The notes under the pieces are model-generated. The model saw only the letters and a program-made list of their open reading frames with translations. It did not search any database and was not told where the DNA came from. DNA of 64,000 bases from Oenanthe sinensis. Taxonomy: Eukaryota; Streptophyta; Magnoliopsida; Apiales; Apiaceae. The stretch is taken from NCBI GenBank assembly GCA_028671895.1, contig JAPMAC010000207.1, positions 5,394,001 through 5,458,000 on the forward strand, read 5' to 3'. Position numbers and translations under genes: made by a program. This document shows positions 1 through 9,736 of this stretch, in pieces (the stretch's first letter is position 1; each line of letters starts with the position of its first letter).

Positions 1-599
1 GTAAGGGATCCCAAACCTGCATACAATAGATCTATACACAAAGTCTCTAAGTTTCTTGGCAGTGATAGTGGCTAAAGGCTCGACCTCAGGCCATTTAGTG
101 AAATAATCAACCGCCACTACAGCATACTTGAACCCTCCCTTAGCTTTTGGGAGTTCTCCTATCAGGTCAATCCCCCACATGGCAAAGGGCCACGGGCTCA
201 TTAGAGAGGCGAGCGGAGCAGCGGGGATGTTGCTAAAGTTAGCATACCTTTGGCACTTGTCGCAGGATCTGGCGAATTCAAAGGCATCGTGCTTGAGAGT
301 AGGCCAGTAGTAACCTTGACGGAGAATCTTGTGGGCTAGAGAACTACCCCCCGTGTGATTGCCACAAATGCCTTCATGTACTTCTCGAAGTATGTAATTG
401 CATTCGGCCCATCAACACACTTAAGAAGTGGGATATTGAAGCCCCTCCTGTAAAGGACCTTATCATAAATAACATACCATGCGGCCTTGTACTTGATTCT
501 TCTAGCTTCATTCTTATTTTCAGGTAATGAGCCCATTTTTATATAATCCCATATTGGAGTTATCCAGGTTGGGGCCGGATTTTCAACTTCTATCTCCAT
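1..599 (-). pseudogene. Gypsy integrase, N-terminal zinc-binding region and start of catalytic core (partial)
   Basis: An open stretch at 599-336 encodes the region leading into the HHCC zinc-binding domain, including KAAWYVIYDKVLYRRG. The remaining minus-strand sequence to base 1 reads, in another frame, as the second half of that domain (a CDKCQRYAN-like segment) and then the start of the DDE core (WGIDLIGELP, VDYFTKW). The catalytic core is cut by the left edge. A frameshift near 340 separates the parts. In an intact element integrase inserts the cDNA into the host chromosome. This is a fragment and not functional. Confidence 0.75.
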
Positions 600-1291
600 T
601 AGCTCAAGTGATGAAGGTTTCTTCTCATTCAGTTCCTCAGGGACACTGGGCCTCCTCTGGATTTCAAGGGGGATGACCCCTAACAGAGTGGCCTCGCGCT
701 GAGAGCCGAGTTTGGCCAGCGCGTCTGCATGGGCATTTTGACCCCGTGGGAGTTGTTTGATCTTGACTTCTTTAAAGAGACTTATAAGCCGTCGGGAACA
801 GTTGAGATACAGCTCAGTACGAGGACCTCTAGCTTGGAACCCCCTTTTATTTGGTAGACGACCAGTATAGAGTCACTGAATACGTTAAGGTTTTCCACCT
901 TCATTTCTAAGGCCAGTTTGAGACCAGATATGAGGGCCTCATATCCAGCATCATTGTTTGTGGCCTGAAAGGTGAAGTAGATAGCTGTATTGAGTTTGTG
1001 CCCCTCCGGAGTTATAAGCTCTATTCCTGCACCAGCTCCTTCATTATTCACAGCTCCATCAACATATAAGGTCCACCAAGGAGCGCTGTTTTCATTGATT
1101 TCTTCTTGCGTGGTGCTCGTGAACTTAACGAGGGCTTGTGAGCTCTCCTCACTGTGAGGTGGAAATTCCAGAATGAAGTCAGCGAGAGCCTGCCCTTTTA
1201 TGGCACTGCGGGGCTTGTAAGAGACATCGAACTGACCAAGCTTAACCGCCCACTTTAATAACCTGCCAGATGTTTCTGGTTTGTGCATCAC
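600..1291 (-). pseudogene. Gypsy second (archaeal-like) RNase H domain
   Basis: The reading frame at 1291-782 holds an RNase H fold: the first acidic motif in TLYVDGAVNNEG, then GYEALISGLKLAL with the Glu, then VFSDSILVVYQI with the next Asp. The domain end, with NAHADALAKLGS, lies in another frame around 690-770. A second RNase H after RT is a lineage mark of Tat elements. In an active element it degrades RNA in RNA-DNA hybrids during reverse transcription. A frame break near 780 shows decay. Confidence 0.8.
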
Positions 1292-2844
1292 CTATCTTAG
1301 CGGATAAGCGGTTCTCACTTCAATCTTATGAGCTTGAAAGTAGGGTCGGAGCTTCCTTGATGCCAGGATCAGAGCGTAAACCAGCTTTTTCATGTTAGTA
1401 TAGCGGGTCTCTGCATCGAGCATTCTCTTACTCATGTAGTACACGGGGAACGGAGTATCCTCTTCCTCTCGCACTAGCACAACACTAACCGAGTAGTCTT
1501 AGATAGCAAGGTAGAGAATTAAAGTATCCCCTGCTAGAGGCTTGGATAAGAGAGGCGGGCTGCCTAGATGCTCTTTCATCTTCTGAAAGGCCTCTTCACA
1601 TTCACGAATCCACTCGAACTTCTTCCCTATACTCTTGATTGCCTTGAAGAACTCTTGGCATTTGTCGGATGATTTAGAGACAAAGCGATTTAAAGCTGCT
1701 ATTCGACCAGTTAAGCTCTGCACCTCCTTAACATTTCTGGGCGAACTCATTTCTATTAGGCCTTTTATTTTGGCCGGGTTGGCCTCAATCCCTCGGTGGT
1801 TAACAATGAAACCTAGGAATTTCCCTGATTCTACGCCAAAGACACATTTCTGGGGATTGAGCTTCATTCGGTACTTCCTCAAATGTCAAACATCTCGGCT
1901 AAGTGGCCAACGTGATCCGCGGCCTCCTTAGACTTAACCAGCATATCATCCACGTACACTTCCATAATTTTGCCAATTTGCTTCTCGAACATCATATTGA
2001 CCAACCTCTGGTAGGTGGATCCGGCATTGAGTAGGCCGAAGGGCATCCCAACATAATAATAGAGACCCCTATCAATGATGAAGGCTGTGTGTTCCTGACC
2101 GGGCTCATACATAGAAATTTGATTGTATCCTGAACAAGCATCCATGAAGCTAAGTAGTGCATGACTAGCAGTTGCATCCACTAGTTGATCAATTCTTGGT
2201 AGAGGGAAGCTATCTTTGGGGCAATTCTTGTTTAGATCAGTGAAGTCTATGCAAGTCCTCCACTTCCCATTTGGCTTTTTGACGAGAATCGGATTGGCCA
2301 GCCATGTGGGATAGAAAGCTTCTTTAATGAGGCCAATATTGAGGAGCCGATCCACCTCTTCCTTGAGAGCTTCAGCTCTTTCTCCACTAACAGGGCGTCT
2401 TTTCTGCCTCACCCCCTTCTTATTTGGATCAATGTTTAGGTGATGACACATAACCTTCGGGTCGATTCCTACCATATCAGCATAAGACCAGGCAAACACA
2501 TCCAGGTTGCTTTTGAGGAAGGAGACTAGAGAGTCTTTCATGTCTGGATCGAGATTAGAGCTAATCTTCAGCTGCTTAGAAGGATCCTGTGCGTCCACTA
2601 AAATCGTGATAGTATCTCCAGCTGCCCCAGCTCTTTCTACGTGAGCAGGCATACGTGGATCAATATCCATCTCGAAATCCCTAATCTTGCCTACTTCTCC
2701 CACCTCTTCAACAGAGAGCTCTCCCTTGTTTTGATCTTCCAATATGTACCCCCCGGTTCCACTTGGATTGACTAATCTTTCGGAAGTGACTGTGACTTCC
2801 TGAGTGACTCCGTTAAAGAGATCTATCGCTAGCCTCTTCCACAA
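1292..2844 (-). pseudogene. Gypsy reverse transcriptase and first RNase H
   Basis: The frame at 2844-1879 carries the RT fingers and palm: a primer-grip-like region, motif A in LLSFMDACSGYNQI, FGLLNAGSTYQRLVN, and the catalytic YVDDMLVKS. A frame change near 1880 leads into 1882-1499, the thumb/connection region (LNPQKCVFGV, GFIVNHRGIEANP), and then into the RNase H start ending at 1292 with YMSKRMLDAETRY. The catalytic residues of RT are still visible. The ORF is broken at about 1880 and 1490-1500. Product of an intact copy: polymerase copying element RNA into DNA in virus-like particles. Confidence 0.88.
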
Positions 2845-2919
2845 TTCCTTCTACCAAATTTTGAACTGGCTGAGAGGGCTCCATCATGAGTACCCCCGGT
2901 ACTGGCTCTACTTGAATTC

Positions 2920-3543
2920 TCATGCTTTCAAAATAATCTTGCGGGAGATCTTCATGGTGATGATGTTACATATAGAGTCTTCTATTTCTAATTTGATCAT
3001 GATATCACCCGACCTTGGTTTGTAATCATCTATATTGAAGGCTTTTACCTCTCTGCTTGCCTTCTCAGCTGGCCTGAGGGCCTTGTTATAACATTCTCGA
3101 TAATCATACTGGCAGCCCTTGACACATCCTACCCCCTTCGGAGTGGGAAACTTCATTGAGAGGTGGTAAATGGAGGTTACCACCCTCATTTCTTTTAGTA
3201 TGGGCCTGCCAATTATGGCATTATAGGCGGAGTGCTGGTCTAAAACCATGAAATCAGCAACCTGGGTGGTTATGCAGGGTTCATCCCCTAGAGTGATGGG
3301 AAGTTTGATGAGGCCCTTGACGCTAACCGAGGCCCCGGTGAAGCCGTAGAGCTGGCCGATAGTAGGTGTGAGGTCCTTGTCGAGGAGACCCATATTCTGG
3401 TAGACATCATAAGTGAGGACATTCACAACACTTCCGTTATCAACAAGTACTCTGTGAACATTTGAAGATCCGATCTTTACTTTAATGACCAGAGCGTCGC
3501 TATGAGGGTGATGGACCCATTTAGCGTCCTTCTCAGTGAACAT
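2920..3543 (-). pseudogene. Gypsy aspartic protease
   Basis: The 207-codon frame contains VHRVLVDNGSVVNVL, an aspartic-protease active-site motif of the D-N-G form common in plant Gypsy elements, followed by a hydrophobic strand and AYNAIIGRPIL, which fits the second half of the fold. In a working element it cleaves the Gag-Pol polyprotein. A frame gap (2845-2919) separates it from RT. The stretch 3544-3784 reads as linker sequence in other frames. It is part of a decayed pol. Confidence 0.8.
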
Positions 3544-3784
3544 AATATCAGTCTTCTCTCCCTTAAATAGCTAGAGAGGTCTCTATGAGAGGTGGTGGAT
3601 ATTAGTGAGGGGACGCTCCCTAGCCTCTCTAGCATATCTTTCCATAGCTCATTTACTATCTCCACCAACGTGAGGACCCCCTATGATAACGTGGATACTG
3701 CCTTCTCTAGTACTGCCTAGACCAGGTTTCTCTTTATTTTTAGGAGCCTTATCTTTTGAAGGAGGAGGCGGGACGTTATGATAA

Positions 3785-5491
3785 TCACCCCTGATGTCTC
3801 TTCACTTCTCTTACCACCCATTCAGTGAGGTGACCGCTCCTGATGAGGTCTTCAATCTGGTCTTTCAGATGTCTACAGTCAGCAGTGTCATGGCCCGACT
3901 GATCATGATAGGCACAGAACTTTCGAGAGTCCTTTCTACCGTAATTCATCATTGGTGGAGGCTTCTTGAAAATTCCCTTGGTAGCATTGATGGCATAGAT
4001 ATGATCAACTGGGGCCACTAAAGGGTGTGGCGATTGTATTTCGGATAGGGCCTCCTATCCTCTGATCTGTTGCTTTCAAGGGACCTCTCTCTTTCCCTTT
4101 TGCCACACTTCCTCGGGCTGGGGCTTCTTTCCCTACGACCCCTGTTTCTATCATCCGGACTTCGAGATCTCTTGCGTTTGCTGTTCTTTCCCTGACTTCC
4201 ACTGTTGTTACTTTTTCTCAAATCAAGCATAGATTTTTCAACCCACTTAAAGGGTTCAACCTGCCGGTAGAACTCAGACAAAGTTTCGGGTGTCTTAGCT
4301 TGGAGGCTTTTCTAGAAGTTAGTTCCCTCCTTAAGTCCCGCTATCAGGAAGTTCTTTACAGCCTCTTCAGTCACTCCTCTAACACGGGGTACTTCGGCAT
4401 TAAACCTCTTGAAGTAATCCTGGAGGGTCTCTCACTCCCTCGTTTGACATTAGCAAGAGTCGCCACAGGTGGGGCATAGAGCATAGAAGACTGAAATTGC
4501 TTGATGAATATATCCGCCAGTAGTTCACAAGAGTCGATCATAATGGGCCTGAGGTTGGAGAACCATTGCTGGGCACTGCCTCTGAGAGAGGCGGCGAAGT
4601 GTCGGCATCGGGCTAGAGTGGAAACTTGGTAGACCTCCATCTCAACATTGAAGCGGATTAGGTATTCGGGTAGAGGTGCGTCCCGGATCTCATTGGTGAA
4701 CGGCGATTGGGTGGAGATAGGATTTGGAGCATTCTTCTCCTTCTCCATGCGCTCCAAAAGCTGCCTAAGATCGTTCATACGGAGGTTTCCCAGCCTCTCC
4801 TCATTATTATTTTCATTGTTGGTCCTATGTGATGGGGGCAGTGCTTGTTCACGCCTTCGGCCTCCACCTTCTCCACTTATTGCGGACTGAGCTTCCTCAT
4901 TTCTTCCCCTGAGAGGGGGCTTCTCCGGTACATAAGCACGATGCGGGGACCTTCCGCCTCACGTGCTGGACTCGGAGGCCTCACCTCAGTGTATTTAGTT
5001 CGGGCTCTCTCCAACTTTATCCTTAGATCATGCTCTGTTAATCTTCTCCCAACCCTGTCAAAAACACTAGTTGCCTTCGCCTCAGAGGGGGCTGGGCCAT
5101 GAAACAACCTGGGAGGGGTCTCATGGGCCTGCCGCGCCTGACTGGGGGGCACCTCATCCCACTCTAATGATTCATCCCTTCCTGCATCTACGGCATCATC
5201 ATCGAAGTCATTCATGAGGTCACGAGGTTTCACGGTCGACCAGAGCTGCTTAGACTTGTTGGCCCTCCTCATTCTTCGTCGGGCGCTCGTACTAGCCTTC
5301 CTAGAGGCGTTTCTCCTCTCCATTCGCCTTATTCTTTTGTTGAACTCGAGCATCTGCTGGCCCATCTCATCCAAGAATTCCAAGAGTTTGGGGTCGGTCT
5401 GAGGCGTGTTCTCGTTGGTATTTTCCGGGATGACGTCATCCCCAGCTCTATCACTTCCTGAATTGTTTCCGGTTCTCCTAGTGTTAGACAT
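3785..5491 (-). pseudogene. Gypsy gag polyprotein, broken
   Basis: The ATG at 5491-5489 lies about 40 nt after the primer site and starts a 204-codon frame rich in charged residues. The frame then changes at about 4877-4780, 4371-4281 and 4018. The central part (4778-4371) has the usual gag core (MEVYQVSTLARCRHFAASLRG). The next piece is Arg/Ser-rich. The C-terminal piece (4018-3785) contains CAYHDQSGHDTADC followed by LKDQIEDLIRSGHL, a single zinc-finger type typical of Tat gag. Gag would coat the RNA in virus-like particles. At least three frameshifts make this copy non-functional. Confidence 0.82.
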
Positions 5492-5514
5492 CCTTCTCCC
5501 TCAGATGTTAAGTA

Positions 5515-5532
5515 CCTCTCCTTCTAGCGCCA
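5515..5532 (-). other. Primer binding site of the Gypsy element
   Basis: On the minus strand, two bases after the LTR end, the sequence reads TGGCGCTAGAAGGAGAGG. It begins with TGG, as expected for pairing to a tRNA 3' CCA end, and sits between LTR and gag start. I do not assign the tRNA. Confidence 0.6.
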
Positions 5533-5534
5533 AT

Positions 5535-6017
5535 TGTTATAGGGAGAAACTGGTATAACAGTAATTTGGAAGTTTGCAGGAATCATGGAGCAAAATATGA
5601 TGATTTTGCTGATGAACTTGGTGAAGAACGCGAAGAACACGGAAGGAAAGTGATGGATTTTGGAAGCTGATCTTGTTGTTGATTCGTTAGAAGGCCAGAG
5701 AAAATATTTGCTCTCTTGCTGCCAACTGGTGTCTCAACTGAAACAAGAGGACTACGTACCCTTTATGTAGGGGTTCAAGCCACACTTAGTTCTTGGAGGA
5801 CAAGTTACCTATATGGGCTAGGTATTGGTCCGGTCCATCAGGCCCAAATCCTTAGACGTGCTGGGCTTTGGCCCAAGTCTGTGTGGATGTGGAGGAAAAC
5901 TTCCCAGATGTCTGTAACTGCCATGGCCCAAGTCCGTTAGGTTCCGGGGGCTGTCATGGAGTTATAGAGCAAGGGGTTCCCGTAGGGAGTTATGCGCGAT
6001 GTGGCCTCGCGGGAGCA
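5535..6017 (-). repeat. Gypsy 5' LTR, inner portion (R/U5 side)
   Basis: On the plus strand it starts TGTTATAGGGAG at 5535 next to the primer site, and ends at 6017 exactly where Copia-1 begins. The other part is at 35993-36609; together about 1100 bp. No second copy is in the window, so age cannot be estimated from LTR divergence. Confidence 0.75.
6013..6017. repeat. Left target-site duplication of Copia-1 (GAGCA)
   Basis: GAGCA directly precedes the TGTGAGATAC start of the 5' LTR. The same five bases follow the 3' LTR at 35988-35992. Five bases is the usual duplication for Copia elements. Confidence 0.9.
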
Positions 6018-7137
6018 TGTGAGATACAGTCTTTCTATTAGGTTTTGGATTATTTTGTCTACACATTAAGTGTAAATTAAATTAGAAATAGGAAATTACC
6101 AAAGAATATAGTAAACCTCCCTTAGGCCTATTCAAAGTGACAGTCAACGAGTAGAAAGTCAAACTTGGTCAAACTGCTTTTATAAACTAACCAAATGATT
6201 TTCTTTCAACATATAATTAGACAAGATTTATCAAAATAATGATAAAATCAAATCTAATTTATATATGTAATATTTTGAGGCAAACACTGAAGACGAACAA
6301 ATATAGTAATTTTAACACTGCTTTTACGAAACAAAAATTGTAACATCAAAACAAAACAGTGTTGGTTTCAAAGGTTTTCAAAGGAATATATTTAATATAT
6401 TTTCTAAACTTATTTGTTCAATTTATCTTCAACAAAGTCCTGCCTAAATGTAAAATACAGATTTAATCCCGGAAACCCCTAACTGCCTTATTTAAATGGA
6501 TAAACTGCATTTTAATTCAAACAAAAATATTTCATGGACCTCATAGTCATCATTTATTTAGAAATATTATGTTTGAATATATTTCAATTCAAAATTTTAG
6601 TCTAAACATTGACAAGTTCCGACAAATGGCTATCGATTATTGTTTCGGCCTGTAGGGACAGCGAAATGATCGTTTTCTCAAAGAAATAGTTACACATGTC
6701 CAAATGACTTGAAATTTGGGTAATGTCACTAGAATAATGAGAAAGAATTTTAGGATTTTTTTTCATAATTTTTGGGTGACTTTTATTTTTGGCCAGTATC
6801 TTCGATACGTAATTGAATGTTCGGTCAATTAAAAGTCAATGAAGGTCAACTCCAAATTGAGTAGGATTTTTACCATAACCTATTGCGAATATTCCCAGAT
6901 GGTTCCCAAATTTTCATAATTTTTTTAGCATATTTTGAAAAACGTCATATTTCCAACATATTGTTCGGTTTCATGTTTATTAGCTTTATTAATTAACTGA
7001 ATAATGTTAGCACGTTTTTCTATGCACCTATGTGGCCTCTTTCAGCTGATGCAACTTTAATTTGAATTGTTGTGGCTCTCCTTGCTCCATGTAGTAGCCT
7101 TGTCACCCCTTTATCACACTTAAACCCTAATTTTTGC

Positions 7138-7146
7138 CTATAAATA
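7138..7146 (+). promoter_or_regulatory. TATA box of Copia-1 5' LTR
   Basis: CTATAAATA lies in a plant-promoter-like context, followed by CT-rich sequence. The same string occurs at 22737-22745 in the 3' LTR. Likely start of element RNA near 7170-7180. Confidence 0.65.
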
Positions 7147-7530
7147 CAAGGCTTTCCCCCACTTCATTCTCAAGCCTTTTTGAGCCAAGAAATTGCTGCA
7201 AATTTCTCTCCTCATATCACCAACATCCCAGAAAATATCAGCCTTCAAAAGTTATAGCAAACAAGCTTTGATTCTTTCTAGTTTCATCTCTTTTAAAGCT
7301 TGTTTCACCCTCTTTCTTGCTCATATAATACACACACCACACAAGCTAGTTTAGGCTAACCAAATATCATATTCCAACAGCCCCTAGACTTGTTTAGTTG
7401 CCCCCAAAGTTGTACCAAAAGTTAAGATTCCGGCAATTTTCCGGCGACTAGTTTTTGTGTGTTTTGGCTTCGATCCTAGCTTTTTCTCTTGATTTCTTTC
7501 TAGATCTCAAGGGTTATAAGTTAGTTACTT

Positions 7531-7532
<2 letters not shown>

Positions 7533-7621
<89 letters not shown>
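7533..7621. repeat. TA microsatellite in Copia-1 5' LTR
   Basis: Uninterrupted TA run of about 88 bases. The matching tract in the 3' LTR (23144-23202) is about 59 bases. Confidence 0.95.
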
Positions 7622-7622
<1 letters not shown>

Positions 7623-7783
7623 TTAGATCGAGTTTAGTAGTGTGTACATTTTGCTTTCTTGACTAATCTTTGTGTACATACCAACTCTCGTTCACGAACC
7701 CAACTCGTATCTCTTGATTTCGAAAGAAATAGTTTGTCTCTCTCTATAGAGCACAAGAGTCATAAGTTGGTTAATTTTCTTGC

Positions 7784-7787
<4 letters not shown>

Positions 7788-7831
<44 letters not shown>
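7788..7831. repeat. Second TA microsatellite in Copia-1 5' LTR
   Basis: About 44 bases of TA; the partner tract in the 3' LTR (23365-23444) is about 80 bases. Confidence 0.95.
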
Positions 7832-7833
<2 letters not shown>

Positions 7834-7984
7834 GGCTTTAGTGTGTAAGTATATATATATTGTTCTTGCATAGTTAGATCTTTAGCTTATATATACTTGC
7901 ACTTGTTTACGGTTTTATATATACACGAGCTTTAATTGTTGTTGTCTTTTCTCGTATATATAGAACGTAAAGTTCATAACTAAC

Positions 7985-8465
7985 TTATATTCCGAGTTAA
8001 AAAATGATTTGTATAAGTCTCCTATAGAGATATAAACAAGCACTACTTGTTGAATATTTGAGGGTTAGTCTCACTTTTTATTCCGAGTCGAAGTAACTTT
8101 GTATAAGCCAATATATTAAGGTATAAACAAAGAGCTTCCTTGTTGAGTTATAAAGTGAAAGAAATGAGCTCTTATTCCGAGTCATACTCGTAGAATATTA
8201 GTGAGTTTATCCGACTTCGAACTCCGAGTTAGAAGGTACTTGTTTAAGTCTCATATATAGTAGAGATATAAACAAGGCTTCCTTGTAGAGATCTAGAAGT
8301 TGAAGTAGCTTCGAATTCAAAGTGAAAAGGTTTATCGTATAAGTTGTATATTAAGACATAAACGAGCCTTTTTCTTTTCGAGTTCAAGAAGTTATATATT
8401 CTTTGATTCCGAGTTACGAGAATTCGTATAAGTCCTATATAGACATAAACGAACTCTCCTCGTAG
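7985..8465 (+). repeat. Irregular tandem repeats in Copia-1 R/U5
   Basis: Units contain ATTCCGAGT, then TATAAGTC or TATAAGCC, then ATAAACAA/ATAAACGA and a CTTGTTGA/CTCGTAGA tail. About five decayed copies lie at spacings of roughly 50-190 bp. The same array is in the 3' LTR (about 23600-24080), and a longer, regular version lies reversed at 47240-48010. Confidence 0.75.
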
Positions 8466-9153
8466 AATCTTAGATTGTCTTCGTTAGTTTGTAAAGAGCC
8501 TTATAGTTTCATTTTTGTTCTTCGGATCAAGGCTTTTATAAACAACAAGACTCAACGAGCTTGATATAAATCAAGTCAATATATTCGGCCATTAGATTAG
8601 TTCATATACCCTCGGCCTTATATATCGAACAATAATAAGAAGAAAATAAAAAGAAAAGATTTACTTTAAGTGCTTGCATTCATACGCTTTTAATTTCCGC
8701 ACTTTACTTTAGCATACGCACTTACTTTCTTGCATACACGTTAGCACACAACGTGTGGTTTGTCCTTTTTGACAAGTGACTTACCCCTTCGAGTGGTTAG
8801 TCCCTTCACTAAGTGACTTGCCCCGACTCATATTTATATATATTGTTGCTTAGGCTATCTTATATATATCTATTTGTCTCTTTGGTCTAGTACTGTAATA
8901 TACTAGTCCACCACCTTTCTTTCTTAAACAGGAATATAAAGTCGTAGTACTTGTTGTCTAGACTTTGTTGTGAGGTGAAAGTGAAATGAGGTGATCCTTG
9001 TTCTAAGACCCAAGTCCTAGACACGCCGACGGGGAGTTGAGTGTCTTTGTACCGTGAGGAAAAGGAAAGATCCAAGCCTAAGACCCATATCCAAGACCTA
9101 CATTGTTATAGAGGAACATAGTCTACGCGTGAATTTTTACGTATCTTTGAGGA

Positions 9154-9415
9154 GGTAAAGGGGAAGTTATGCTCCAAGATAAGATCGTAAGGGATACTAC
9201 GTTCCTGTGAAGAGGTAATGGGAAGTTACGCTCTAAGACCAGCTCGTAGGGGTACTACTTGCCTGTGAAGAGGTAACGGGAAGTTACGCTCTAAGACCAG
9301 CTTGTAGGGGTTCTACTTTGATTGTGAGGAGGTAACGGGGAGTTACGCTCCAAGATAAATCAAGTAGGTTTGCTATTGTATTTTGAGGGGTTAACGGGGA
9401 GTTAAGGTCCAAGAT
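9154..9415 (+). repeat. Five-copy 59-bp tandem array with hairpin core in Copia-1 U5
   Basis: Units begin at about 9154, 9213, 9272, 9331 and 9388. Each has a core like GTAACGGGGAGTTAC, in which GTAAC and GTTAC can pair around a GGGGA-type loop, followed by GCTCCAAGA or GCTCTAAGACC. The last unit keeps pairing with TTAAC/GTTAA. The 3' LTR has the same array at about 35392-35655. Confidence 0.85.
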
Positions 9416-9736
9416 CGATACATAGTGTTGTAAAAGGCTTCTCCGCCACTATATGGAGTACATCTTTTTATAGTACAAAATCTCGAGTTCAGGGAGGGAC
9501 TCGGGGACTGGACTAGGGGTGAGTGGATCCGTTAGGGGATTGCGCCATCGCAAACCAGGATAAAAATACTGTGTTGTACTCTGTCTCTTTTCTCTCTTTT
9601 ACTTTCCGCACTTTATTTACTAGTTGACTAGTAAAGATTTTAAAAAGAGAAAAGAAATTTAAAAACGCCAAGATCTAAATTTTAAAAAGGGTATATAGCT
9701 ATTCAACCCCCCCTTCTAGCTAATACCGCCCATTAT

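Noticed and set aside
7455..7637. Open frame encoding a long Tyr-Ile repeat
   Set aside because: Translation of a TA microsatellite inside the Copia-1 LTR; the same applies at 23240-23461 and 60270-60536.
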